A stretch of DNA of 64,000 bases from Cocos nucifera (Eukaryota; Streptophyta; Magnoliopsida; Arecales; Arecaceae): the NCBI GenBank assembly GCA_006176705.1, contig QRFJ01000296.1:1-64000 (forward strand), read 5' to 3'. The position numbers and the translations under genes were made by a program. Positions 25,340 through 38,499 of the stretch are shown here, one piece after another. Within the stretch, counting starts at the first letter, position 1; each line of letters begins with the position of its first letter. Below the pieces are notes generated by a model. The model had not been told where the DNA came from, did no database searches, and saw only the letters and a program-made list of their open reading frames with translations.

Positions 25340-26450
25340 GAAAGAAGGAAGAGAAAGAAAAAAAAATAATAAAAAATAAATATATATATATATATTTAAA
25401 AAAGAAAGAAAAAAAAGTAAAACAATAATATTTTTATTATTAATTTAAAAATACTATTTATATAATAATATTTTATTTTTTAAAATTATTTTTTTAAAAT
25501 TTAATAAAAAAATATTATTTTAAAATATATTTTCAAATAATATGTTATTAATAATAAAATAATAATAAATTATTTTTTATTATTAATAAAATAATTTTAT
25601 TTTTTTAATAAAAAATATTTTATTTTTTTATCTAAAATATCATTTCTTATTAATAAAATATTTAAATAATAAAATATTATTATTAATTAATAGTAAAATA
25701 TTATTGTTTGATTAATAATAAAATATTATTTTATTATATAGAAAAGGAAAGGAAAAAAATATTTAATTTTTAAATATTAATAAAATATTATTATTTAATT
25801 AGCAGTATTATAAGATTATAACTTCACTTACCAAGAAATCTAGATTTTTTAAATATTTTTTAAAAATCATATTTTTATTAATAATTTTAAAATATTATTT
25901 TAATAATAAATTATTATTTTAAAAAATTTATTATTAATAATAAAATATTATTTTTAAATATTAATATTTTTTTAGAAAAATAGTTTTTAAAAATATTAAT
26001 AATTATATAAATAGTTTTTAAATTAATAATAAAATATTTTTAATAGTAAAAATATTTTAAATTAATATTTTTTAGATATTTTTAATATTAATTATAATAA
26101 ATATCAATAGTTTTTTTTATTGCAATCGAAATCGATATTTACCGAGAGAGAAGGGGAGCAGTGGTGGCGCGACATCAATGGGCATGAAAAAGTTATGAAA
26201 AGAAAAGAGAGAGTGGGGCTACGATCGATATTGGCATTTATCAAGAGAGAAGGAAAATCGTGATGGAACGGCATCGATAGATGTGAAGAAGAATGAAAGC
26301 AGAAAAAAAAGAAAGAATAAAAATATTAAAATATTATTTTATCAAATAATAAAAAACATAATATATATATAATAAATAAAATAAAATATTAAAAAATAAA
26401 AATATTTATTATAAATATTTATTATTAAAAAAATTAATAATTATAATCAT
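25340..26450. other. AT-rich low-complexity tract with a short internal duplication
   Basis: Most of this is A/T repeats built from AATATTATT-like words. Within it, 26125-26300 contains two related copies of a GATATT...GAGAGAGAAGG block. No gene is present. The stretch ends at the Helitron-type terminus at 26487 and may be the body of that element. Confidence 0.55.
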
Positions 26451-26454
26451 AATA

Positions 26455-26487
26455 ATCTGTCCATGCAGGGCGCGGGTCTTCAACTAG
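26455..26487 (+). mobile_element. Helitron-type 3' terminus
   Basis: GCGCGGGTCTTCAACTAG followed by T has the CTRR end and the GC-rich run just before it that mark plant Helitron 3' ends. The hairpin is degenerate. The 5' end could not be placed, but the AT-rich tract to the left may belong to the element. Confidence 0.5.
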
Positions 26488-28760
26488 TACATGTATATAT
26501 TTTTATATGCATTTGTGATAATCTAATGCTGTTCGAGCATCGGTTGGCACGGTTTTGGATAAACATGAAAGCTTTGTAGGGTTGCAGCAATATTTGTGGG
26601 TTCCTCCCATCAGGAATGATAAGGAGGTACAAATGGTGAAGGAATAAAACCTAGCACCAACTGTTTAAGATAAGGCTTTAACATCAAAAATAACTGTTTA
26701 AGATAAGGCTTTAACATTTATCCATTGTGTTGCCACTAGCAGCAGCAGGCTTCGATCACTACAGCAGATTCAGATGAAAAAGGAGTAAGATGAGGCATTG
26801 CCGGCAATGGAACCATAAACAGTGAAAAGAGATAAGTAAGGCAACCCCTATGATACGAGATTAAGTTATATGCCAATGCAATAATTCAGCCAATCTGGTC
26901 CCAGATGTCTATGGCAATGGCAAAATCTCACTTAAACTATAGAACATTATATATGAAACCTTTTAATACTAACATTGCACCAGCCTCGTGAATGAACAAT
27001 TCCTAGTGTCAGAACTTCCCCAAACAAATCTTGACGTACCGTTATATCTCTGCAAACACACTACAGAATTCTGACCAAAAGCCAGTTGGTGCAATCAGAA
27101 TTCACAAAATAGAACTCTTGGAAAACATTCCATGTATCATGGGTTCATATGCAATAAAATCCAGCAATCTGATGGATGGAAACAGCATTTCAAATAATGA
27201 TGATATTTGAACAAAACTTCCTCTAATTGCATTTCCTACATTGATGCAAAGAAAACCTTTAGAGCAATAATTTATGAAATGAGAAAAAAATTATCTATAT
27301 CTATTGTGAACCAGTACCTCATCTCCGATCGAGCTATAAGAGATTATGTTTACCAGATTATATGTATATGGTAGATATGAAGATCGCCATCGAATAAATT
27401 GATAGTAGTTCTCACTCCTCCATCCAATCTTGGTTCAACTCATCTCTAATGACCTACATAGCATGTACATAACTGACCAATTTTGGACAACTTGAGGTCA
27501 AATATTTGCTCCGCAAACTCTAGACTTTCAACTTCGAACGATCTATTATAGATCATCCATTGCTGCAATCCTCGGCCCCGAACGATCTATTATAGATCAT
27601 TCGTTGCTGAACTGCGTTCCTTCCTATCAAATCTGTCTCTTCTTTTCAAATTCGAAAAGTGCAAATAAATTGAAATTCCTTCGTGATTGAATCTTCCATA
27701 AAAAAAAAATCTTTTTATGCGATAAATCCGAAAAGTCATTAAGACTCCAAAATGAATACAACTTCTTCCTCAATAAATAAAGAAGCTTCGAAACTCTCAA
27801 GGCATGTATTTGACTGCATGTTCTCTTCTTTCATTATTCTTCATCTCCTAACTTGAGCATCAGAGGATCTTCATTGGAGAACACAAACTTCTTTACATAT
27901 GTTCGACGAAGTTCCAGTGGTGGTTTTATCTCAGTGATTAACCTTAGATAGGGAGATCAGAAGCAACGATATCCATTCAAGAAATAAATCTTTTAACCAA
28001 TCTATGTAATAGGTTGGGCTAAAATGTAAGCAAAATGGAAGAAAAGGAAAATAGTGACATAGATAAAATTAAGGTATATCAAGGAAGATTTGGCTATAAT
28101 TTTAGTGAATGGTAGGAATACTAATAAAATAGTGAAAGAAAGAAAGGTTAGTTATGAATGCTGTTGAAAGAATATTCTACCGAGATTTGTTGAAAAGAAG
28201 CAAGATGCCTTTATTCGTTCAAATCAGGAAAGGAATAAAGAATAAATAAATAAGTCAGCACCTTGCAAAAAAAGGTTGAGGCATTGTGGCCAAAAATAAA
28301 AGTACTAGCCGATATTTGAAAAATCATGAGAGAAATTGGACTGATTTGGTTAACTAACTCATGTAGTAATAATCTGAATGACAAAAAATGATAGAAAATT
28401 AGAGAAGTACAGTGACATCCACATATAGGAAAAGCAATGATGCAAACATCATGCCAAGTAGTAGAAATTAATCTTGTACCCGCACCATGATGAAAACGAT
28501 TATGCCAAAGGAAAATTTAAACAAAGCCAGCTTCAATCAATGATATGCATGCCAAAATTTAATCGCCACCATATGATAGAACAATTAGGATGTTAACAGG
28601 AACATCAAGCAAAGGTTGACGGAAATAGGCACCAACAAAACTGTATAGATTGTGGCATTTTAACACATGGAGGTGGCGCACAGTCTTAAGAAGTATTATG
28701 CTTCTTAAAATATAAACCATTAGCATAAAGGTTTATAGAAACTTTAGCAATAGCATGTAG
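26488..28760. other. Intergenic region with small tandem duplications
   Basis: No gene is supported. A 33-bp unit (CTGTTTAAGATAAGGCTTTA) is duplicated at about 26661 and 26694. A 44-bp unit containing CGAACGATCTATTATAGATC is duplicated at 27535 and 27579. The arms GATCTA and TAGATC within that unit form a small palindrome. Confidence 0.6.
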
Positions 28761-28769
28761 AGAGAAGCA

Positions 28770-29600
28770 TCGAGAGATCAATCCTCTATTTGGTATGAAG
28801 AATGGATTGAAGGATAGATAGATGAGGAAAAGGATGGATGAAAGAATATTTGATGAAATATGGATAGATTGATAGAAATGATTTTCTTCTCTATTTGGTA
28901 TAAAAGGAATGATAAAAAGAATGGATGATATTTATATAATATTTTTACTAAACTATTCTTCGAAATAAATATACTATTATCAATTTATAATATTAATTTA
29001 TATTAAATAAGTAAATAATATATAAACTTATAATCATTATAATATATAAATAGTTAAGTTAATTTAACTAAATTTAATAAATAATTTTATGATTCAATTA
29101 TTAGTGAATTAATTATATAAATAATTAGTTGATTTATAATTTAATTTAATAATTAATTAGTATTATATAAATAATTAATTAAAATAGTAAATAAAAATAG
29201 AAAAAAAATTAAAGATAATTCTAATTATTTAATTATAATCATCAAAATTATGTACTAAAATTAAAATAATTAATAATAAAGTTTAATAGTATATGATTAA
29301 TAGTATATACAAAATATATAAAAATAATATGAATGAAAAAAAAAGAAATATTATAGTTTTGTTAAAAAATTAATAAAAGATAATTTTGTCAATATAAAAA
29401 TCCATCTATCAATGCTCCATTCATTCTTTCTTAAATTCTTCTAATTTGGAATGAGAGGATGTAAATTGATGAACTAAGATGAATGAATAATTTCTATTTT
29501 TTTATTTATCTTTTTTATAATTTTTTGAGTTAAATAATAGATAGAATCTATCCATCTTTCCAACCTCATCTATTCTCTCTCTCATGACCCCAATCTAACA
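28770..29600. mobile_element. AT-rich MITE-like element
   Basis: The left edge (GATAGATAGATGAGGAAAAGG) and the inverted right edge (GAATAGATGAGGTTGGAAAG) resemble each other, and the interior is very AT-rich with no coding. A second partial copy of the left-end motif (CTCTATTTGGTAT) lies at about 28891. Exact ends and a target-site duplication were not resolved. Confidence 0.4.
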
Positions 29601-30462
29601 TAAGATAAACATTGTCTCAACGAAAACAATAGACTCGAGTGGTTAAATAAGAGAGAACTTATCCAAGAGATACTACAGTTTAGGTTATTGAAGTGTTTGA
29701 AGGGGCAATGGGATCAACCAGAAAACCCCAAGTTTGGAGGAGAATTGGATTTATTTTGATCGGCTAAGTGGACACGCATATTAAGCAGAAGCAGAGAAGC
29801 CTAGATGTTGGGTGCATAAAAATATATTTTAATATTAGTTTTGTTAGAATTTTTCTAGGACAATAGATACTAGGGATGATTTTGCCCTGGAAAATACTAC
29901 CGTTTTATGAGCACTTAAAAAGTTAACCAGATCTGCCGATGCTGATTTGGTAATTACATAATCAAATAACACCGTGTATGATAGCAAACTTCAGGAGTTG
30001 CACCAAATCCCTTTATAACACGGGTAAAAGTTCACATAATGGAAGCCTCTTACCATTAATCTTTTATTGATGAATCTAGTTACAAGATAGATGATACATT
30101 AATTTAGAATATCAGAAATATATATTTTGTTGAATGTTTAATATAAATATTTTGAATATCTCATACATATTAATTTGCTCAGACTATTTCCTATCTCGCA
30201 CTTAGATTCAGGGATAGAATTAATAGAAAACTTCTAAATCCTTTTTCATTTTATTTAAAAAACAACTAATTATGTCTTGCAAACTTCATAGCTAAATGAA
30301 ATTTTGGTGCAAAATCCATGAATGGAGGCCTTTGCTACATTTGCATAACCATAATTCTTCAATTCTCTTTGTGAGCTTTATTTTTCTAAGGATTCTGACC
30401 CTACAATGACATTTATCATGGCCTAGCAATTCTTCTAATGTTTGGCTTGCTAAATTACAGTA

Positions 30463-31056
30463 TCTAACATATCTATTATATATTATGAAAGTAAAAATCG
30501 AGAGAAATTGCTAAGCACAAACTTCTTATCTAATGTGGACTAAAAAATATATAAAAAATATTATTTGATTAAATAAAAAACTATTATGGTATTAAAGAGT
30601 TATATTGAAGCTCATATATGCAAATTAAATGGTGTGATTAGAGTCCACTCTTGTAATAAAAATTTACTCTTGTAATTAAATAATATCATCGAAAAGATGG
30701 ATTAATATTAAGAATTTGAATGAACATAATTTTATCAACAAAATGAGTAATGATATGACGTAGAATCCGCACATAATGTGCGGACTCAAAACTAGTATAT
30801 TATAAAATAGAAATTAAGAAAAATTTTTTTCATATTTGAGATTGTCCACGTAAATAATTTATTCTATGTGATGTATCCTCTTATCTAACACTTCTTGAAG
30901 CATTAAATTTAAATTTTAAATTAATAAAAAAATTATATTAAATTTTATTTATATAAATTAAATAATATTATTAATATATGATATTATTATATTTTTATAA
31001 TTTTTTTAATATGATTAAATTTAGAATTCGTGTATAATGGACGGGCTCAAAACTAG
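30463..31056 (+). mobile_element. Outer small Helitron, interrupted by a second one
   Basis: It starts TC after an A (TCTAACATA at 30463) and ends with a weak hairpin, then CTCAAAACTAG before a T at 31057. If the inner element 30472-30795 is removed, the start reads as a continuous AT-rich Helitron-like 5' end. It carries no RepHel gene and is non-autonomous. Confidence 0.55.
30472..30795 (+). mobile_element. Inner non-autonomous Helitron (324 bp)
   Basis: It begins TCTATTATATATTATG directly after an A and ends CTAG directly before a T, the expected A^T insertion. Eight bases before the CTAG lies a clean hairpin, CCGCACATAATGTGCGG (7-bp stem). These are the hallmarks of a plant Helitron. There is no coding capacity. 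Confidence 0.75.
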
Positions 31057-31412
31057 TTATGGCTAAAAGCAGCTCGACCAGCTCAATGAACAAGGCTACC
31101 CAGGTGTGTCAAAATCAAATGTAGCTTTTTGGAGGTGCGGGCCTCTTTACATGGCTCGCTACTTCTGGTTGGCCATAAACTACTCTCTTTACAAGTCACA
31201 GGCTCTGAACCGAGTCAAAGATGGTTAATTTTTTTTTTTTCACCCACGCGTGTAAGTCCGCAGCGATTTGCCAAAAAAACCGCTCCCACGCCTCCATCAT
31301 CTCAACGTCCACCCCCTTCTCTCTCTAACCAGTTCCTTTGACTTTCTTATTTCTCCTCACTTTTTTTCTCTCCCTCTACCAAACCGGGAAACCTCCATAG
31401 CTGAACCGAAAG

Positions 31413-32056
31413 ATGGTCTCTCTCTTGACGAGCTTTGCCAGGCTCCTCCTCCTAACTCTCCTCTTCTCCATGCGACCTTCCAATGCTTTCGACTTCGAGG
31501 TCGGCGATGATGACGGTTGGGTCATCCCTCCTTCCAACAACACCGAACTCTACAAACACTGGGCCTCCAGGAACAGGTTTCAAGTTGGCGACACCATCCG
31601 TAAGTTACACACTCGATCCTGCATTACATCCTGATCCCTTTCCATCAATATTCCAAAGAACATCCTTCAGAGTTCTTTTTCTTTTTCTTCTTAATTTTGG
31701 AAAAAAAAAAAAGAGAGTTCAAGTACAAGAAAGATTCAGTGATGGAAGTGAGCGAAGAGGACTACCAGCAGTGCAGATCGTTGCATCCTCTCTTCTTTTC
31801 AAATAACGGGACGACAAAGTTCAAACTGGATCACTCTGGTATGTTCTACTTCATCAGCGGGGCGGCAGGTCACTGCAAGAGGGGACAGAAGATGATCATC
31901 AAGGTGTTAAGCCATTCGGGCTCGGAGGGGCCAAGTGGATCACCGTCAAGTGGCAACCAAACGGGAATCTCGACCTCTCCTGAATCGCCTGATTCAAGTT
32001 GTGCAGCTCAGGTTGCGGCAAGCGTTGTGTTATTAAGTGGCTTGCTCTTCTTTTAG
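31413..32056 (+). CDS. Early nodulin-like protein (phytocyanin family, non-copper type)
   Basis: Two exons (31413-31599 and 31716-32056) join in frame to 175 aa. Residues 1-25 are a signal peptide ending SNA. A plastocyanin-like domain spans about 26-126, with a probable disulfide between C82 and C116. A Ser/Pro/Gly-rich linker follows, and a hydrophobic tail from about 160 to 175 suggests a GPI anchor, placing it at the plasma membrane or cell wall face. Of the copper ligands of true phytocyanins, the Cys position is Ser (FISG, S110) and the first His is absent. Only H115 remains, so it should not bind copper, as known for ENODLs. N-glycosylation sequons are at N42 and N93. The second acceptor was chosen among three overlapping AGs because only it keeps the frame. 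Confidence 0.88.
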
Positions 32057-32680
32057 ATCCTTCGGTAGAATTGTTTCAGGTGGTTTAGGGTTGGTGCGTT
32101 TTTTAATTAGTTGTTATTCTACTTCTGGTGATAATTGGTTCTGGCTTGGAATTCGGTCTTGTGGCTTTTGCCTTGCTATCATGTCGAAGTGAATGCCGAG
32201 GATTTTATTTCTCAGTACTAAGTAGTCTGGCATTTTCTTCTCTCTGTTTTTGCCGTGTCATCACTTATAGGAGAGGTAATGTCTTTGTGGTTAATTAAAT
32301 ACCACATGTAAAGTTGAAAGATGAGTGCAGCACTTGAGATCTTTGTTTGGAGAGCAAACTGAACAAAGAGTTGCAATCATCTTTGCCACTCTATTTATGT
32401 AGCATATCAAAATATCTTTGCTTCAAGTATGCCAAAGCCGCCTTCGAAACGGCTCGATCCCGGTTTGATTCAAACTTGGTCCATCCCGGTCCGGCGTTTC
32501 GGATCCGAACCGACACAAAACGCGCCGCTGGGGAGGGTCATTTCCGTCAATTAGCTTTCTCTCCCGCCAAAAGTCGTCGTCCCTTTCCCGTCCATAAAAT
32601 CTCCCCCCCCCCCCAAACGTCTCCATCTACGTCACGAGCGAACCCTTCCGTTCCCCAAGGAAAAGGGGAGTGGAAAAAAA
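32057..32680 (+). other. Intergenic region between the ENODL and UNG genes
   Basis: It contains the likely 3' UTR of the upstream gene and the promoter and 5' UTR of the uracil-DNA glycosylase gene, including a C-run near 32607-32616. No other gene is visible. Confidence 0.6.
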
Positions 32681-35600
32681 ATGGCTTCTTCCTCCAAAAC
32701 CCTTGTCGAAATCTTTCAGCCCGCGAAGCGCCTCAAATCCCTCCCCGCCTCCCCCGAAACCCTGACCCCCAAATCCTCCATTCTCCGCCCTCTGCAAGCC
32801 CTCTCCCACCGACGCTGCCGGTACCAGCGGCGGCGACCTCCTCCCACCGGAACCCCCCCCACCCTCACCCCGCCAGACCAGAAGAAGAGGATCGAGATCA
32901 ACAAAGCCGTAGCGAGGTCGAAGCGGAATCTCCGTTTCTGTACCGAAAAAATCGAGCGAGCCAAAGGTATTCCTTTTGATGCCTAGGGTTTCCGTACGTT
33001 TTCCCTTGATTCTTGGTGGGAATGGTAGTGAATGATGGCCGGTGGGCAATGCAGCTGAGGGTATGGACTATGTGAAGCTGGAGGAGCTTTTGGTTGAGGA
33101 GACGTGGTTGGAGGCGCTCCCGGGGGAGCTTCAGAAGCCCTACGCCAAGAATCTGTGCAGGTTTGTGGAGCGGGAGGTTCGTGGGAGCGTGCCGATATAT
33201 CCTCCGCCGTATCTTATATTCAATGCCCTCCACTCGACTCCCTTTGATAGAGTGAATGCGGTGATCATTGGACAGGTATACTCCCCCGCTCCTCCCTAGT
33301 TTTTGCCTTCACCTTCGCGCTCAGCCTATTTTGAGGAAGAATCTTCCATGCATGGTTTCTTGTAAAGTGGAGCAGATTCGGATCATGTTTTCAGGTTGGA
33401 CTGAGATACTAAAGGTCTACGGTTTCTTTGCTTTGTTATCCCCTATCTTGCTTCTTTCTGTAATGCAATACGACCTTTAGCAGATCTGGAGGCATTTTGT
33501 TTGCGGAAAATTAGCGCTGACGGTTCCTTTTCCCTACTTATTCTCACAGCTTGTTCCTTTTTTCTGTTTTCTCGATGGAGTAGCCAAAATATTGATTTTT
33601 GATCGTGTAAAACATTGGAAACATGGAAAGGCCATGTTTTGTATGTATGTGGGTGTGTATAGCATTTTTACTTCTAACCTTCTCTCTGTGTATCTTCATG
33701 GGAGATAAGAAGAGCACAGATTAATTAATCCATTTTGTTTCAGGATCCGTACCATGGACCTGGTCAAGCCATGGGTCTTGCTTTCTCGGTGCCGGAGGGT
33801 ATTAAGATGCCTTCTAGCCTAGTCAATATATTCAAGGAACTTCAGAAGGATGTTGGGTGCTCTGTGCCATCACATGGAAATCTGGAAAGATGGGCTGTAC
33901 AGGTACCTTAATGATGGAAATATGTGTCATTGTTCCTTTTGATTACAATATTATCTGGATGATAATGCTTTCTCTTGTACGCAATCTGCATATATGCATT
34001 TCTCTTCTGTTTTGCTCCATGTACAGTTCCCGCGTATAACTACAATTGAAGAATTCCATACTGGGTCAGACTTTCTCTAAGGATAGTTTACTGTTGACTA
34101 GCGGGAATCTATGATCCTCATTGCAGAAACTAGAACTCAAGGGATAAATGATGACCTTCTTTTCCCCTTTTCTTTCTTTTGGAACTCTGCATTCAAAATA
34201 TGGCCTTGATTCTGCATATATAAATAATTCACCTCTTCTAGGGACCAAGATAAAACTTTGACATTGGCCATCAAAGGTGTGATGTGTCACCAATTTTGTA
34301 TACATGGAATACCTCACACTGAAGCAGTTCAGTAGTTGCTTTGATTGTGCATCTGGAGAACTAACTTGAAATTTTCATGCAGGGTGTTCTTCTGCTCAAC
34401 ACTGTCCTCACTGGTATGTTTCTTTCTCCGTCGCATTTTGATAATGTGTTACTCTTTTTTTTATCGTGTATTGATTACGTGTAATTTATCACATTACTGG
34501 GCAATGATTGGTTGAACATCTTAAATGAAGCTTTGCATGGTAATATGGGAGTTTTTTTATGCTTGTTACCTTCTACAGTTCTGTTGCCTGAATTGCAGTT
34601 ACTACATTTGCTGATTTAAACAGAGTGCCCAAAGAATTAAGCTTAAGTGGCATCAGACTGAAGCAATAAAAAAGGGAAAGGAAAATTAGTTTGAAAGAAT
34701 CAGGAAGCTAGGAATTGGAGAATAAGGCTTGCATGATGTACGGGAAGAGATTCTAAGCATTAACAGACTTGTTTGGCACTACATTTAAGGTGGTGTAATG
34801 CTAAGATGCTTACATTTCTAACAAGAGGAGAACATGGCTACAGTAGGGAAAAAATTAATAAAGTCATTCATAATGAAAACGGTAATGGAGGAGGTGGTGT
34901 TGTTGATAAGAGTTTAAATATGAAACGGAGATTAACTATCTTTCATCTCATACAATTTTAAAAATTAGCTCTATTTTTTTCTCACTCATATCAGTCTATT
35001 TTGTGTGAGTGAGTGACCATTGAGAACAGATTATGGATTAGATTTTAATACCATTGATATCATATATGTATAGGCACCATAAAACTGTAGCATGAGATCT
35101 GTGGTGGTGCTGATTGCTCCTGGAGTAGACAATGAGAGGACAGAAAAAGGGGAGGGTTGGGGGTGCAGGGTTTGCGGTTTACTGGGGCTTGGGGATTCAG
35201 GGGAATCAGTGTGTAATTGCATTTGAAGTCACTATTGACCATTGTGAAGAAGGGGGCTTAAGGAATTTTCTACTTTTTTAGCCCACAAAGACACAAACCT
35301 TGGAGTCTCATATGATACATGATGTATACGCAACATGATAAGTGTAATCCATGTCGCCTTTAGAGATCATAACAATAGTGGCATTATACTTATGAAAAAT
35401 CATGACATTTGAATTTCATTTCATAAGCGTTATGACCAGTGACTTGCCAAGTTGCAGTTTCCTTGTGTCTTGTCAAATATCGTAATGGATTCAGTATCCT
35501 TTGGTGGCTGCACCTTAATATGTGAATTTTAGTATTCTTAATGCATGAATTCTGTGTCAGGTTTGTACTGCATTTGTATGAAATTTTGCTTCAGTAACTA

Positions 35601-37147
35601 TACAAATTATGCTTTAGCTGGATTGGCTTCTCTCATTATAATTTTACAATCATTTTTATATAAACATCATTTTAGTTGCTAATCAGCATTTGTTCAGTAA
35701 ATAATAATCTTTTGTTTCATGTTTTTCCCTCTATCTTATTAGTGAGGAACCATCAAGCTAATTCACATGCTAAGAAAGGATGGGAACCATTTACTGATGC
35801 TGTGATTCGAACAATTTCACAGAAGAAATCTGGAGTTGTTTTTCTTCTTTGGGGAAATTCTGCTCAAGAAAAGTCCAGGTAATTTCTGCTCGTTTAACTG
35901 AATTTGCAATTTATGGTTACAAAAATAAGTAGAACCAGATATAACCATGAAATAAAAATCAGAACAAAATTTTCCTGCAAAAGCTGGAAAGTTAATCACT
36001 AATTGCAACATGTCATAGAAAGTGGGGAGATGCATAGGATTATTCCTATAAGAAGCTCCTTTGTTTTTCCTTCCTCCCATATTTGTTTAATATGATTCTT
36101 GAAGTTCATAACGTTAAGCATCCTTTACTTGAAGCTAATTATTGCTAATTTTATTGACCATTTTAGCTAAATCTTGTTGATTAGCATTATCAGTATTTAC
36201 TCTAGAACTTACTTAAAACTTACATTTATGCTATTGCTGTTAGCAGATTGATTGATGAGTCAAAACATCACATTCTAAGAGCTGCTCATCCATCAGGCCT
36301 ATCCGCTAACAGAGGTTTCTTCGGATGCAGGTTTGTTTTTCTCATAATCAAAATAGTAATATATTTCCTGCCATTTCTCTATTTATTGTTCCAGCTTCTA
36401 GAATACAACAGCATGGCTTAATTTGTATCCTACAAAAATTGCTGGGTTCTTTAAGCATGAGTTTGCTTAGGAAAATTTCCACACCTTCCATCCATCTGCA
36501 GCCAACGAGAACTCAATGATGGGATTTGATACCAAGACCTTGACAGTACCAACCATTAGGCCAAGTGTTGGTTCTTGCTTCCTTGGGTCATTGTCTTGGC
36601 AATGAAAGGCAAAGCAGAAATAATGGCCTGAGATAAGATAGATCGGAAATGGAAGGGATGAATTTGTAGCTTGTTGTTAGTGGTGTTGCCTTGAGCCTGG
36701 GTAACTTGCTGAAGAGTGTGCAACAGTGCAAGTAGTTATTTGAACACAGCCTCTTTTTGCACTTTCATGATTGTTCTACTTTTCACTTCCTCTTTTTCGT
36801 TGTAGTCTGAGTCTCCTGCAGCCAGTGTAAACTTTGGATCTCTTGCTAATGCTAGCTAGGTAGTGCCAAGTCCGTGAAACTAATTCAAGAGCCTCCTTGC
36901 ATTTAGTGGAGATATGCATCACTCTCAAACCTGTAGCTTGTTTAATTTTCCTGGTTCTTGGACCGTAGTTGGGATGAGCAGAACCACTCACTTCTTATTT
37001 ATTAACAAGCCAATGATTTTATATTTGTTTAGCAGCAAAACTGAGCAATTCTTCTAACCTAACTGCCCCTTCTGTAACAGGCATTTTTCTCAGACAAATC
37101 AGATATTGGAGAGATTGGGCCTTTCTCCCATAGATTGGCAACTCTAA
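32681..37147 (+). CDS. UNG: Uracil-DNA glycosylase (UNG family 1)
   Basis: Seven exons join in frame to 327 aa: 32681-32966, 33055-33275, 33744-33902, 34383-34413, 35743-35878, 36247-36330 and 37081-37147. The enzyme removes uracil from DNA and starts base-excision repair in nucleus and organelles. The water-activating motif DPYHGPGQA begins exactly at exon 3 (D170, H173). F183 in GLAFS is the uracil-stacking residue, N228 in GVLLLN the base-reading Asn, and the loop HPSGLS (292-297) holds the catalytic His292. The N-terminus (TLVEIFQPAKRLK) is Lys/Arg rich and resembles the targeting or PCNA-contact segment of plant UNGs. It is followed by a variable Arg/Pro-rich part. The C-terminus ends PIDWQL, as in plant UNGs. 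All introns are GT-AG. No lesion is seen. Confidence 0.95.
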
Positions 37148-37990
37148 GTTAGAGAAGCCTTCATAATCTCCAAGGGTGAGGCCATCTTGTTTGGCCAATT
37201 TTGAAGGTATTTGAAATATTATTACCGCATAATACTATAGCCTAACTTAATATAGCAGGGCATAGCTACCTGCAATTTTCAGATGCGACTGACTTTGCTT
37301 TTGTTGAATCTGCACTGGTCATTTATATCTAGCGAGTTGGGGGAAGTTTTGAACTTAGGCCGTATTTTGAGCTGGCGGCACAATCTTATGTCTCAACCAT
37401 ATTGTGGTATGTGCCTTATTTTAACGGTGAAACATCTTGTTGAATGTTGAATCATATAGCCTACTGCCAATTTACTGCGGAGCTGCAAATTGGTTGTCTG
37501 TCTTACGTGGAGGGTGTTTGTCCCACTTGGGACTAATGAAGTACCCGTGTATGTTATGGACATTAGCGTTCTACCGAACCGCATCTCACGGCGACTTTTG
37601 TTCGTTAAAAATTTTATTTTTTTAAAAAAAATCCAATTTTCGAAGCCTATTGATCTCCCCGTTCTTCCCAATCCAACCTCCTCTTCTATGAAAGGAAATA
37701 ACCCCAATCTGTTGGGTGGGCGGAACCGATCTTTAGTTGTATATGCGATGCGCCCGTCGGATTCTAAGTGCGTCACGGGCTCCTCCGGTACGTTGTTAAA
37801 AATCCCGTATTTCTGCAGTTTTGCCTCCAAAAGAAAATCTCTTTTTCGAGGTCAGGTCTCAAGTATGGATTTTTTTTAAAATGTTAAATATGATGGATAA
37901 AAATGCATGTCGACCCGGCTGACATTTAGATTTTCCATAAACTTGCCGCCGAATTTCACAAAAACACGTTCCCACACGTAATGACACGTC
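37148..37990. other. Intergenic segment with an unexplained open frame
   Basis: Just after the UNG gene comes probable 3' UTR, then a segment with an open minus-strand frame of 145 codons (37830-37393). I recognise no domain in it. It lies directly beside the left end of the MULE and may be older mobile DNA. Confidence 0.45.
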
Positions 37991-38320
37991 ATCATTCGGA
38001 ACACTCAGACGAATTTTTTTTTCGTACTAATATAAATTTTAAAATTATTTATGTGTAAATTTTAATTTAATTATTAAAATAATATAAAAGTTCAAAACGT
38101 TATTTGGGATGGCATTCGAAAAAAAAAAAAAAAAAAAATGTCATTCTTAATGACGTTTTTGGATCCAGTCATAATCCAATCAGTTCTACCTAAAATAGCA
38201 AAAAAAATATATCATAATAATAAAAATAGCAAAAAAATATATAATAATAATAAAAGAAATATTATTATGAATGAAGTTTCTATAAATATCATTCTAAATG
38301 ATATTTTTTTTAAAAAAAAT
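37991..38320. repeat. Left terminal inverted repeat of the MULE
   Basis: It is similar in inverted orientation to 48235-48530. The clearest match is TTTAATTTAATTATTAAAAT at about 38061-38080 against its reverse complement at about 48427-48446, followed by the AACGTTATTTGGG versus AACGCTATAA... region. It includes an A-run at 38118-38138. Confidence 0.65.
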
Positions 38321-38499
38321 TATATTTTTTTAGCATGCTAAATTAAGTTTCTATCTAAAGTTGACGATATTTATCATTTGCTTATATTTGATTCATATGT
38401 ACAATGGTCGAATTTTGAACTTCTAATGCTTTTTATGGTCTCATAAATATCTCGGAACAGAGATTCAATGGTCATAAAAGATATTAATATGGTACGATA

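Noticed and set aside
24818..25369. Overlapping open frames on both strands near 25 kb
   Set aside because: They cover a 177-bp duplication, lack domains and overlap each other on both strands.
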